From contig JAVXUO010001787.1 in assembly GCA_033065855.1 (NCBI GenBank), positions 105,769 through 169,768 on the forward strand: a stretch of 64,000 nt of DNA, given 5' to 3'. The stretch's first letter is position 1. The number at the start of each line of letters is the position of its first letter. Under the pieces are notes generated by a model, which worked only from the letters and a program-made list of their open reading frames with translations, searched no databases and was not told the DNA's origin. Shown piece after piece: positions 32,901 to 40,689 of this stretch. The DNA is from Escallonia rubra (taxonomy: Eukaryota; Streptophyta; Magnoliopsida; Escalloniales; Escalloniaceae). Both the position numbers and the translations under genes were made by a program.

Positions 32901-34261
32901 TCTTTCTTATTAACTTAGATTTATTTGTTCCTTTGTTATCTGGTGGATTTTATTGCCCCTATTTAGCTAGTAAATGAGAAGTAGAAGCATTTCTTACCGG
33001 CATGATGCTGACATATCCCTGTCAAACCATCTAAGATAATGCCAGTTGGCAGCAGACAAATGAACATACCTACTCGTATTACCCTATTTGTTCAGATTGA
33101 AAGAGAAGAAACAGGATATGCCAAAGAGAGTCGTTCATGCATGTCACTCGACCTGTTCACAACGAGATAGGAAATAAGAAAGTTGTTCTGCGGTAGTCAA
33201 TGCTTTATAAGTACCAATGTTTTGTTGACAATTCTCAGGCTGAGGTGGTGAGTGCTAGCAAGTCTGTTAAAATACTGGAGCCTTCTGATATGATGATATT
33301 ACACCTGATGCGGTTTAGCTATGGATGCCAAGGAAGCACAAAATTGCATAAGCCTGTGCACTTCTCCTTTGAGCTAGTTCTTGGGCGTGAATTGCTTGTT
33401 TCTCCATCTACTGAGGTGATGCTCTAGTCTTCCTTCCTAGTCTACTTATCTTCTATGATTTTGGCAGTAAATAGTTGCTGCCACGTCCGTACTATTTTTT
33501 TTTTTTCTTGACTTGAAAAACATTTCCTTCCTTTTGAATATCTTTGGCGTGTAATTGCTGAGAAATGCTGTTTGAATAATTTGATTGGGCTAAATAAATC
33601 AACCAACCTTTATGAAAATAAATAAATAAAGCATCTGTAAAATTACTTGAGATGATTTTTCATGCCGCTGTTAGTGCTGTGAAAGTTATTAGATAGTTAA
33701 CTATTCCAATTTGTGACATTTAGTTTCGATTATGAGTTTAGTACAAGCATGTCATTTATCTTTTTTCTTTTTTTTTTTGGTTAAGTAGCAACCTTGCTTG
33801 CTTGTTAGAAAATCTGAATTGCAGCCAACCCATGTCAGATGGATTGCGCCTTAAAACAGAAATGAATTTCGAACTAGCAAGGGTCATACTCATTGGACTT
33901 TTCATTGCTCGTGAACCAAGTGCTTCGGATAAAATGTGCTTGGGAGGAAAATTTTCCTCAAGACGTAATGTTGAATTGCTGCCATGTTAATTATTGTTCT
34001 GAACTCCAGATTTTTTTTCCCCTAGAATATGTTTAGAGAGTTTAATTCTGGTCATGTGTTTTACTGGTACAGATTCGAAGATATGAACTTGTAGCAACAA
34101 TTACTCATCATGGTAGGGACCCTTCAAAGGGGCACTATACTGCAGATACCCGTCATTCGAGCGGCAAGTGGTTGCGTTGTGACGATGCCTCAGTTGCTGC
34201 CATTCCTAGAAGCAAGGTGCTGCATGATCAAGCATATATTCTTTTCTACAAACGTTTATAG
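11970..34261 (+). CDS. UBP24: Ubiquitin-specific protease (UBP24/USP10-like)
   Basis: A deubiquitinating cysteine protease of the plant UBP24 type, which removes ubiquitin from target proteins; in Arabidopsis UBP24 is linked to abscisic-acid signalling. Seven exons join in frame: 11970-11984, 13717-14379, 14465-14652, 24463-24722, 32195-32340, 33239-33415 and 34073-34261. All introns are GT-AG and phases agree throughout. The product is about 545 aa, close to the length I recall for the Arabidopsis protein (about 550). The start gives MTHRQ joined to [11 protein letters not shown], matching the family N-terminus. The Cys box [14 protein letters not shown] places the nucleophile at about Cys197. 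[18 protein letters not shown] starts at about 290. The His box has [12 protein letters not shown] (about His504) with WLRCDDASV, where Cys replaces the usual Phe. Residues 60-180 look disordered. Introns 3 and 4 (9.8 and 7.5 kb) are swollen by transposons, yet the coding sequence is intact. Exon 1 (15 bp) is the least certain part. Confidence 0.9.
11985..13716 (+). other. UBP24 intron 1
   Basis: This 1.7 kb intron begins GTTTAC and ends TTGTCAG. It contains a T-run near 12035-12055 and short open frames with no similarity to known proteins. No transposon was recognised in it. Confidence 0.6.
15479..15710. mobile_element. Stowaway-like MITE
   Basis: The left end GTAATCCCTCCGTTTCATAGGATTTT pairs with the reverse complement of the right end, GTGCTTCCATTTCATTGGATTTT. 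This recalls the CTCCCTCCGT terminal inverted repeat of Stowaway (Tc1/mariner) MITEs. A TA dinucleotide sits on both sides (15477-15478 and 15711-15712), the expected target duplication. The element is 232 bp and non-coding. Confidence 0.65.
16130..16427 (+). repeat. Truncated 5' LTR of the gypsy element
   Basis: The stretch from GCGGTGAGACTCC to ...GGTCCGTCCTACATCA matches the end of the 3' LTR (about 23467-23763), including shared blocks AATCTAAGCCCTAGCC and CCTTAGTAAGGTCCGTC. Similarity stops abruptly to the left of about 16130, so the 5' part is missing or unrecognisable. A TTTTGGGGTTAGAAAGG stretch directly after 16427 may be a decayed tRNA-Met primer binding site. Confidence 0.7.
17167..17690 (+). 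pseudogene. Gypsy gag remnant with zinc knuckle
   Basis: The frame containing [17 protein letters not shown] is typical of the C-terminal part of plant gypsy gag. A basic, Pro/Gly/Arg-rich segment follows and then a zinc knuckle split by a frameshift at about 17500: CYKC in one frame, [10 protein letters not shown] in the next. Even allowing for the shift, one residue is missing between the second Cys and the His. Upstream gag fragments (about 16760-17160) are visible only in pieces. Confidence 0.7.
17684..17917 (+). pseudogene. Gypsy aspartic protease remnant
   Basis: The frame includes [20 protein letters not shown]. This is the retroviral-type aspartic protease active-site region, normally (L/V)(I/V)D-GGSS-N in this family; the catalytic Asp is replaced by Gly. 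The frame ends at 17917 after SIPVDFPY, short of the C-terminal part of the domain. Confidence 0.7.
18240..18790 (+). pseudogene. Gypsy reverse transcriptase remnant
   Basis: The frame at 18579-18782 reads [20 protein letters not shown], the SKLDL-SGY region with the first catalytic Asp. It later gives [10 protein letters not shown], where the usual YFDDILI has lost its second Asp to Gly. Upstream, ELPPIA at about 18310-18330 marks the start of the RT region. The part between the two catalytic blocks is shortened, so a deletion as well as point mutations is likely. Confidence 0.75.
18830..19270 (+). pseudogene. Gypsy RNase H remnant
   Basis: Pieces such as [16 protein letters not shown] and [13 protein letters not shown] (with the catalytic Asp of the DAS motif), then [20 protein letters not shown] and [16 protein letters not shown], follow the RNase H order of Ty3/gypsy elements. 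A frameshift and stop codons interrupt it. Confidence 0.78.
19530..19692 (+). pseudogene. Gypsy integrase, N-terminal half (H2C2)
   Basis: The segment contains HGG...GGHFG, the two zinc-binding His, and QCRACQ, the two Cys of the H2C2 finger. It stops precisely at the TSD at 19685-19692 and continues, in frame, after the second copy at 22921-22928. Confidence 0.82.
19800..20815. repeat. Three tandem GC-rich units of about 300-360 bp
   Basis: Inside the solo LTR three successive blocks each hold CCAACCCCAGGGGGTCGGCC, several copies of GGGGTCGGCCTCGGCC, then a CCCCGGTGGTTCACCCCT-like stretch (diverged in the third block) and a CTTCGTACGC-like motif. The blocks end near 20140, 20500 and 20815. 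The long open frames found on both strands here come from the GC-rich repeat and not from a gene. Confidence 0.7.
20820..20930. repeat. Tandem repeat, about 28 bp unit
   Basis: Four or so copies of a unit like GCATCAACCTCGCGACGTTCGTC follow the larger units within the solo LTR. Substitutions are mainly between C and T, as expected from decay of methylated CpG sites. Confidence 0.6.
21105..21530. repeat. Tandem repeat, about 67 bp unit
   Basis: About six to seven units, each containing CATGATACGTGCCCC, then GGCACCAA, then GCTCCGCGACGTTCGTCGCC. Starts are near 21112, 21179 and 21246, and thereafter every 66-67 bases. The array lies within the solo LTR. Confidence 0.8.
21583..22090. repeat. Tandem repeat, 65 bp unit, eight copies
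   Basis: The unit starts ACCGGGATGGGCTCACAACC and carries ATAGCCATCGCCGTCTCAAT. Unit starts are 21583, 21648, 21713, 21778, 21843, 21919, 21983 and 22048. The fifth unit is lengthened by a duplicated ACCTTATAGCCA-like dozen bases. Copies are very similar, so this array is younger than, or better homogenised than, the others in the LTR. Confidence 0.9.
22921..23190 (+). pseudogene. Gypsy integrase core, truncated
   Basis: After the second TSD copy the frame reads [20 protein letters not shown], the start of the integrase core with the first catalytic Asp (MDFV). It then decays through [13 protein letters not shown]. The rest of the DDE core and the C-terminal domain are missing before the 3' LTR, so several hundred bases have been deleted. 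Confidence 0.78.
23190..23763 (+). repeat. 3' LTR of the gypsy element
   Basis: The end at 23763 (...CCGTCTTACGTCA) matches the end of the 5' LTR at 16427. The start is uncertain because only the last 300 bp have a counterpart. AGTGGTGAGACTCC and GATATAAACACCGAAGG are among the shared blocks. Confidence 0.65.
25076..25418. mobile_element. MITE with near-perfect 8-bp target duplication
   Basis: The left end CTATGTTATATGGACTC and the right end GAGTCCATGTAACATAG are inverted repeats with one difference in 17. The flanks ATTATAAG (25068-25075) and ATTATAGG (25419-25426) differ at one base, consistent with an 8-bp target duplication of hAT type. Subterminal copies of GGACACGTGTCC-like sequence lie inside on both arms. 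The element is 343 bp and non-coding. Confidence 0.8.
26008..26759. repeat. Tandem duplication, 2 x 376 bp, about 99% identical
   Basis: Copy 1 (26008-26383) and copy 2 (26384-26759) begin GATGTATAGTTTGGG and differ at three positions that I can see: GTCAGG/GTCGGG, GACTTTTAT/GACTGTTAT and TGTACC/TGTGCC. The junction is exact. The duplication lies in a UBP24 intron and contains no coding sequence. It is either recent or an assembly artefact. Confidence 0.93.
26890..26942. repeat. (TC)n(TG)n(TC)n microsatellite
   Basis: Alternating TC and TG runs sit just left of the hairpin-bearing element, followed by two GACGATATAGAGAGACGATATA repeats. Confidence 0.85.
26970..28650. mobile_element. Candidate non-autonomous DNA transposon with hairpins
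   Basis: Both ends of this 1.7 kb segment carry GGCGGTC-type hairpins: GACCGCCCCT-gga-AGGGGCGGTC (26980-27002), a 16-bp stem at 27103-27138 and one at 28489-28527. A further GGGGCGGTCTG lies near 28615-28625. Clusters of such inverted subterminal repeats are typical of CACTA elements, but I could not find CACTA termini or a 3-bp target duplication. The interior (27180-28450) has no recognisable coding region. Confidence 0.4.
28675..28828. repeat. Direct repeat, two units of about 75 bp
   Basis: GGATCACCTCCTGAGAATGG...CAAACGCTATGCGGGGATC and GGATCACCGTTTGAGAAATAG...CAAACGCTATATGGGGATC are successive diverged copies, each ending in a GT-rich run. Confidence 0.8.
28832..30910. mobile_element. 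Long-TIR (MULE-like) non-autonomous element
   Basis: The left end (from 28832, GGAGCTGATCTATTGACAGC) and the reverse complement of the right end (to 30910) share about 24 of the first 30 bases and stay similar for about 150 bp. A third copy of the terminal sequence lies inside at about 29695-29890, in direct orientation to the left end. It shares a TTTGTTTACRGCAAATAAA block with the right arm (29866 against about 30755). This suggests one long-TIR element inserted into, or rearranged with, a relative. The interior is non-coding CCACC/GGTGG low-complexity DNA. No clear 9-bp target duplication was seen. Confidence 0.55.
31200..31870. repeat. GGTGG-rich low-complexity DNA
   Basis: The plus strand is dominated by GGTGGT and GGCGGT triplet-like runs with no usable reading frame or known domain. 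Similar blocks occur at about 29040-29560, 30220-30600, 40190-40340, 40690-40800, 41755-41885, 48330-48420, 61310-61620 and 61810-62120. Glycine-, tryptophan- or histidine-rich frames across these blocks are products of composition. Confidence 0.6.
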
Positions 34262-35800
34262 TTGTATCATGGCATTGCACAGGTGAAGTTTTTTTCTTGA
34301 TAATGAGGAAATTCATTTCAATGCTCTGTGAACTTTCTTCTGAATGTGCCTTAAACTAGAAGATAGTTGTGGTTGAAATATGCTGAACTAGTAACAGAAA
34401 TTATTGTTCTATGAGGGTTGTTCGTGTAGCAGCAAAAGTGATAAAGCTACGTCGTTGCGGAGTTGCTTCCCGAGGTATATGTAGGAACTTGTGGTCTGCC
34501 TTTTGTTTTGCGGAATGGGTGGAGCTCTGGCTAGTTTTTGTGATGAAGCAAACAAATTCTTGTGTAATTTCACGCCCTAATGTAACACAATTCTCGGCTT
34601 GTTTATTACAAGAACAATGAGAAAAAAACTAAACAAGTTCATAATGGTTAGCTGTTCAAGTTGAGCTTTTTTATTGATGTTCAAGATCAAAATCTCAACA
34701 CGCAAACAAGTTTTAAATCAGTAGATTCACAGGCTTCTCCATAAACAGAGCGGGAAAGAGAGTGGTTTTTACGAGTTGGGGTTCAACTGAAGCTGGTCGA
34801 CGAGATCTAGCGACAAAAAGTAGATAGAATTTTGTCGCCGCAAGTACTTGTCTTATTGATAGCAACAAATTTGAGTATTTAGTAGTTATAGGTCTATTAG
34901 CAATCCTGCCTCCTAACCCTCAACTGCCAGAGCTGGGAGCGGCTTTTTATAAAGTAATCTCCCAGAAGAAGTGCTAATTATTGAATTTAATGATGATAGA
35001 AGTGAACGTATAATTTGAGCTGCACAATTCGTAAACAATTTGTACCAGCTCGTAAAATATGGGCGAGGGATTACTTTTTAGAGGCTGTGGTGGACGTGAA
35101 TAAAATTTTTAGAGCCGATTAAAAATATAGGCCGACATGGATAAATATTTTGAAGGCCCGCCCAGCTTGTGGAAAACCCAGTTCGTCCACCTCTTATATA
35201 ACATAATACTTGTATATGATGTTTATGTGCACAAGTTATTTGTAATTTTTTTTTTCTTTAGTCTTTAAAATTCTCTAAGCATTTGGGTATGGAGACCTTG
35301 AAGATATCCTTTTTTTCTGTTTGGTTTCTTATTATAGGCGTAGACTTTTTAAGATTATTTGGAAACTCTTTCTTTTTGTTCTAAAATATTGTTTTCATGC
35401 TCATATATAATCCATTTTGATATTTCATTATAGTTATTTTTATTATATTAATCAGTAGACATGGATGGTAATTGATATGATTAAAAATTAAATAAATCAA
35501 AATTAGTTTATAATCCTGGACAACCCCTTAGGCTATCCGTGTTTAGCCTGTGTCCACCTAAATTTTCATGAGCTGGACATGATCATATTTTATTTTGCCC
35601 CTAAATGGCTGGACTGAGCATGGGTTCAAAAATGGAGCGGACATGGTCCGAGTCTTGGGCTTGCCCAATCTGTTCACGCTGCAACGATGTGTGAAAAGGT
35701 AACTTTTTACTTAATATGATGAATAGCACTCTATGCAGCAGTATTGATTATTATAATACTAACACGCAACAAACAACAATAATGTGAAGAGAGAGAGGGA
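34262..35800. other. UBP24 3' flank and intergenic DNA
   Basis: The UBP24 3' UTR must start at 34262; its end is not visible because no convincing AATAAA lies in the first few hundred bases. Beyond about 34650 there is no gene. The stretch near 35140-35640 with repeated GGACATG and CCGCCC-like words resembles diverged repeats but cannot be classified. Confidence 0.4.
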
Positions 35801-35829
35801 AGAGCTGTGTAAATGTGGTGGCTAATGAC

Positions 35830-36540
35830 CAACACAGAGTGACGTGGAAATGTGAAGAGAGAGATTGAACCGGTCTTATTCCAATAATAATAAATGGAGT
35901 CCCCAAGTAAAAAAGGCGGGTGACTTCACGAGTGACGTGGACACTGGGATGACCGGTGACGTCGGGGCTGACGTGTGGGTTACGCGGAGAACCGTGTTGG
36001 GGTTGGGACGCAGGGCCCGAGGGAGTGGGAAGACCAGGCAGTTTGGGCCAGCAGAGTAGTGCTTTTTTTATCACAGCTGGTCGTGAGCTGCCGACACGTT
36101 TCGATTTAGGGCAAGGGGGGTGGGGCCCCGTGCCCTCTCATTGGGAGCTGGGGACAGCTCACGCCGACACCAGCATGCAGCGCAGCAACGCAGGAGGGAC
36201 GGGTTTTGTTGGTCCTCGTTCGTTTTTAATGATTTATTTATTATTATTATATTATATAAATATACGTTGTTGGGCTTGAAACAACGTGCGGAACGGGAGC
36301 GCGGACATTGTGAGTGCCGGCCGGCCCCGTGGGCGGGGTGAGTGACAGCTGAGCTGACTCTGGTTCGTGTTTTTGTGGTGGGACGGGACGTGACGGGGGA
36401 CCGTTGCTTGTGAAAAGACCTTTTCTGTTTCTGACTGTGTGTCATGTGTGATTTGGTGGCTCGGGCCGGTGGGCCCGCCGTTTGCTTCCTCTTTCTTCCG
36501 CTTCGGCTTTGGCTCGGTTTCTTCTAGTATTCCAGATCTT
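35830..36540. promoter_or_regulatory. Isolated GC-rich island with ACGTG motifs
   Basis: About 700 bp is much richer in G and C than the flanks. It contains TGACGTGG twice (near 35840 and 35933), TGACGTGTGG (near 35969), TGACGTCGGGG (near 35955), AACGTGCGG (near 36282) and GGACGTGACGG (near 36387). A TATA-like TATATAAATATA sits near 36252-36263. ACGTG is the core of ABRE and G-box elements. The region looks like a promoter, but no gene begins within many kilobases on either side. It may be a relic promoter, a non-coding RNA promoter or a transposon piece. Confidence 0.3.
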
Positions 36541-36559
36541 TTGGTGCCTCCCTTTTTCT

Positions 36560-38220
36560 TTTTTATCACAAACAAATTAATTAATTAATACGATTCTGGA
36601 TAACCACAAAGTGCTGCTGATGAGATCTACCCACATATCTTTTGGTGTTAAACTTGCAGGAATACCCCTTAATTTGTGTTGCGTCTTTACTGGAGGGACG
36701 CGTTCACGTTTATTTTGTGCGGCTCGTAGACTTTTGATTGTATCTTGTAATTATAATAATACCATATGTATGTAATATTGACCGTATATCATGAGCGTAC
36801 AGCCAAAAAAGACTGACCTGACAAAAAATGTTATAACTTTTTTTATGTTGTCGATGTCATTATGTTACTTGCCAAAGAAAAATAGTGTAGTGTTAATTTT
36901 TCCACATTATTTCAAGATTTTCTTGTTATTGGACAAAGATGACAAGATGCTTTCTTAGAAAAGATAAAGAACATTGTGATTTTCTTTTATTCAACATTAT
37001 CTTAAACAAATTTAAAACACAATTTGAAAGATATGAACTTGATGTTTGATGTTTTGGATGTCATTTACCATTTATTTTCAATGTCAAATCAATTGGAGAG
37101 AATTTTAAGGAAGGTTAGATAACATGTATTCCCTACGTTCCAACAAATATTTTTTGCTTATTTTGTTTTCATAGTTTCAAAAAATTTCTATATAAGATGT
37201 CTTTTCAGAAAATGAAAAAACATGTGGAGTATTAATTTTGTTAGATACTATGAAAAGACTCACAAATAATTCTCATATCTAATAAAAATCACATTATAAA
37301 CTTCTCTATGTTGTTCTAATAACATTTATCACATATATTTATACGTAAACATGACTAGAGTAACAACAACATACTTTTACAAAAAGTTGGTGAATTACTT
37401 TGCACTTTGGAATTACAAAAAAAAAATCAGAAATGATAACCAAACAAAAAAACTCGAAAAACGTTAAAATAAAAAATGGTAAAAGTAGTCACCAAACGGA
37501 GCGTAATATCATGATAAAAGAATTTCGTTCAATTGCCCAAAATGGAGGAAATCATTATGAATATAATTACCGTAACCATATCTTCAAAATAAAAAAAAAA
37601 CATATGGTTATATGTTTTTTTTTTTTTTTGAAAAAATAGCTGTATATCTGCCTGAGACGATTGGTGGGGGGGGGGGGGGGCCAAAGTGGTGGAAACAACT
37701 GGAATTTACAGAAGGACTTGGACAATAATATCAAAGTAGATATCACAACTGGAATTTGCAAAAGCATTTTGGACATTAATATCTCAATAGATACCACCTC
37801 GGCTCTGCTGTATGTATGACAATCAGCACTTTTTGGTCGGCAGGCAGCTGTAGAAATTTCAGCTGCTTTAGATCGACAGAGTGAATTGAGTGAAAATTTT
37901 CACTCATTTTTTGGTCGGCAGGCGAAATTTTTCACTCGATTCACAAACGTGAAACCGCTCCTCCTCTTTATTGAAAATATTTTGGGCTAATAGATCAGAG
38001 TTTTGTTTCGAAGAAGCGTTTCAATTCGTCGAAAATAGCAAAGCGTCTGACCACTATTTCGATAGTTTCCAATCAAAAAACGATTTTGACAACAATGAGT
38101 GAAGAAACCAAAATTTGCATTGAGCACTAGAGATCTAAAACGAGGTCGCGGTAAGACATACTAAGATGCTACTAAAAGATTATTAATAATAAAGTGATAA
38201 AGAAAAATCCCAGTGAAAAA
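36560..38220. other. AT-rich intergenic DNA, no gene
   Basis: No coding region is recognisable. It contains a poly(T)/poly(A) pair near 37585-37635, a 16-17 base G run near 37664-37680 and a perfect 20-base palindrome at 37887-37906. The phrase TTTTGGTCGGCAGGC occurs twice (near 37830 and 37911). Confidence 0.4.
37887..37906. repeat. Perfect 20-bp palindrome
   Basis: TGAGTGAAAATTTTCACTCA is fully self-complementary and has no spacer. Function unknown. Confidence 0.9.
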
Positions 38221-38225
38221 AAAAG

Positions 38226-38600
38226 GTGTATCTTTATAGCCGGGGTGAATATGGAGTTCCAGCGGGAGTTGGCTGCTTTTATGGGAATGCCCTTGCTGAT
38301 AAGATTGCTTAAAGGCTCACTAACTGGACAGGCAGATGTTCATCTTATGCTTGGAGAATTCAATTAGCTGTTTATGTGCTATGTTGTGTGCAAGTTTATT
38401 GGTGTACTATCTTTTTGTTACCTACTAAGGTAGTACATGAAATTGAAGCGAAGATAAGAGCCTTTATTTAGCATGACGAGGATGTAAAATGTACAAAAGC
38501 AAAGGGTTGCTAGGCCTGATGTGAATGCACCAAAACAAGAAGCGGGCTAGGCCTTAAAAGATTAGCATAATGGAATAAGACAGCTATAGCGAATCGTTTT
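38226..38600 (+). pseudogene. LINE reverse transcriptase fragment (plus)
   Basis: A plus-strand frame contains LTNWTGRCSSYAWRIQLAVY, then VQVYWCTIFLLPTKVVHEIE and a KIRAFI block. This is the region just downstream of the RT catalytic domain in plant L1 elements (usual form W..R.LS.AGR..L...VL...QVYW). A stop precedes it and others follow, and nothing else of the element is present nearby. It is a 5'-truncated, dead copy, and its orientation is opposite to the LINE at 860-6374. Confidence 0.75.
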
Positions 38601-40180
38601 CGAAAATTAGACTGAAACATGTTTAATTCGAGCCGTCACCTCATTGTTACGGTTAATTAACTATTTATTAAGACGTAATATGAAGAAAAAAAAAACAAGA
38701 AAATGTTATATTTGGCTCTAAATTTTCAATTAAACCCTTTGGTCACACATAAACGAAGATTTGAGTTTGGAGACTAAATGATACAACGGAAGTCTGTTCG
38801 GCACCTCGTTGTACCCTAATAGTCTCTAATTTGTTTTTAGGTGATTTTTTATTTGTAACCCAATCAAATGATTAATGTGCAATAAAGAAAAGAATAAACC
38901 ATAAACTAATCATAAGTTTGGTTTGAACTCAACATTAAGGGTCTAGTAACTTGCGTACAGACCGGATTAACTGGGATCAAAATCACATAGTTCTAATCGA
39001 CCCTAAGAGAGCGATTTGAATCCCCGTCTATATTTCTTAGAGACCCAGTTCAACATAACTTCTTCTAATTGATTGCTTTTATAATTTCTCTTGACCAACT
39101 CTTCTAATTATTTTAGAACTCTATTTGAAATAGAAGTCTAAACCTAAGAGAATTTGTATTTCAGTTAGACATCTGGTCCTATAGCTAATTTCTTCTGGCG
39201 AGAGAACTCTTTTCCAATTTTTATCTGATTTTCATTGCAAATCAAAATCTGGTCGTGAGAAGGGAAAATCTACTTTAAAACTCTCTGACTACTATACTAA
39301 TCTAGAAAATAAGTGAGAAACGGATGGCAGATTTTTCTCTTGACTTGGTTGGTTTTGAGTGCTCGGTTGAGGTCTCGAAGTGCTCCACGATGCAATGAAA
39401 AAAAAAAACCAAAATTGTGTGTCAAGCAGATATTTTTTTTCCCCAGTTTACAAAATTGGGAAAAAAATAAAAAAATCAAATATTTTTCAAACGTTATCTT
39501 AGTTTGACTTTTGGACAAGTAGAAAATGATCTTCTACGGACATTGTTTTTTTTTCTAAAATTGACATGTGATGTCAAAATTTCTTTTTATAGTGCAATCC
39601 GGATGCAAGCTCTAATCAAGTTGAAACTTTAAATGGAAGAGCTGGGCGATGGGGCCCAAAATCTTAGGAAAGGCAAGCCGGGAGGCACACAATCTTTAAA
39701 GTGATTAAGGACAATACAGGTTGCAAGATCTTCCTCTTGACTGAATTGCAAAAAGCTCCTCTCCTTCCTTATAATGCCTCTGTATGGTCATGTCACCTAA
39801 AAGCCCCCGTCCTTGTCAACTTTATCACAAACTTAATCAAATACATCACTACTTCCTCAAATCCTCGACAGATTTTTCTGAATTGATTGAGCAGTGAAAT
39901 ATCCCTTTCTTTTCCTTCTATCGTTTTCTTATAAGTTTGGTTACTTGCATTAATATGCGATCTCGCGTCAAAAAATGTGTGCTAAAGTTAACTTCGCTCT
40001 CGAAAATTATGCACTTGGACTAAAAACGTCCAAATCACCGGCGTGCGGGCGGAACATATGAAATTTTATTGGAAGAGATAGTTTTGTCCTTGTCGTTTCA
40101 TTATACGAATGCACCTGATGTTTAATGTAGTTAAAAGATGAGCCACACTTTTTAATCGGTTTGCAATAAAAGGTAAGCCA
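38601..40180. other. Intergenic, no gene
   Basis: AT-rich non-coding DNA with homopolymer runs near 39395-39475. No gene or repeat was recognised. Confidence 0.4.
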
Positions 40181-40385
40181 CTTCTGTTGGGTTAGGTTGA
40201 GGGGTGGATCGTGGCGGTGGGTGGTAGTGGGTGGGTAATTGGTGCTCAAAGGTGGTTCGTGTCGTGGTGTACGTGGTGCTAGGTGCGGCGATGTGGTGGT
40301 TATGCAGTTTCCTGTTGGGCGATGGTGGGCGAGATGTGGTGAGGGTTGATTCTTGGGATGTGTTGTGGTGATTGATCGGTGGGAA

Positions 40386-40689
40386 TAGAAGTGAGTACCA
40401 AACCGTTCAAACAGACCGAACCGCTCAAACCAAATCAATCAAATCTGAACCGTTTAAAGATCTTAATGGTTCAGTTTTACGTTTTTCAAATTTAACCTCG
40501 GTTCGATTCGATCCAAATCGACAATTTTTTTAAATGGTCATAAATCAATCCAAACCGACAAAATCAATCCGTTTAAACGGACTAGACCGAATCATCCAAA
40601 TGGAGGGTGTTTGGTTCAAGATTTTTCAAACCGAGAGATAACGATTTGGTTTGCGGTTTGACCTCCAAACCGAACAGTGCTCACCCCTA
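40386..40689. mobile_element. hAT-like MITE with AACCG repeats
   Basis: The left end TAGAAGTGAGTACC and the reverse complement of the right end TAGGGGTGAGCACT resemble the TAGGGGTGAGCA termini of small plant hAT elements. The interior is full of CCAAACCG and GGTTCGG words in both orientations, typical of such elements. No 8-bp target duplication is visible. Confidence 0.45.

Noticed and set aside
33802..33990. 62-codon frame between UBP24 exons 6 and 7
   Set aside because: It has no counterpart in the UBP24 family, and exons 6 and 7 join in phase without it, so it is intronic.
36071..36575. Minus-strand frames of 107-124 codons
   Set aside because: No recognisable domain; the frames overlap each other and are open mainly because of high GC content.
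37124..37510. Possible Stowaway-like end (TATTCCCTACGTTCC)
   Set aside because: No matching inverted end or TA duplication could be found downstream.
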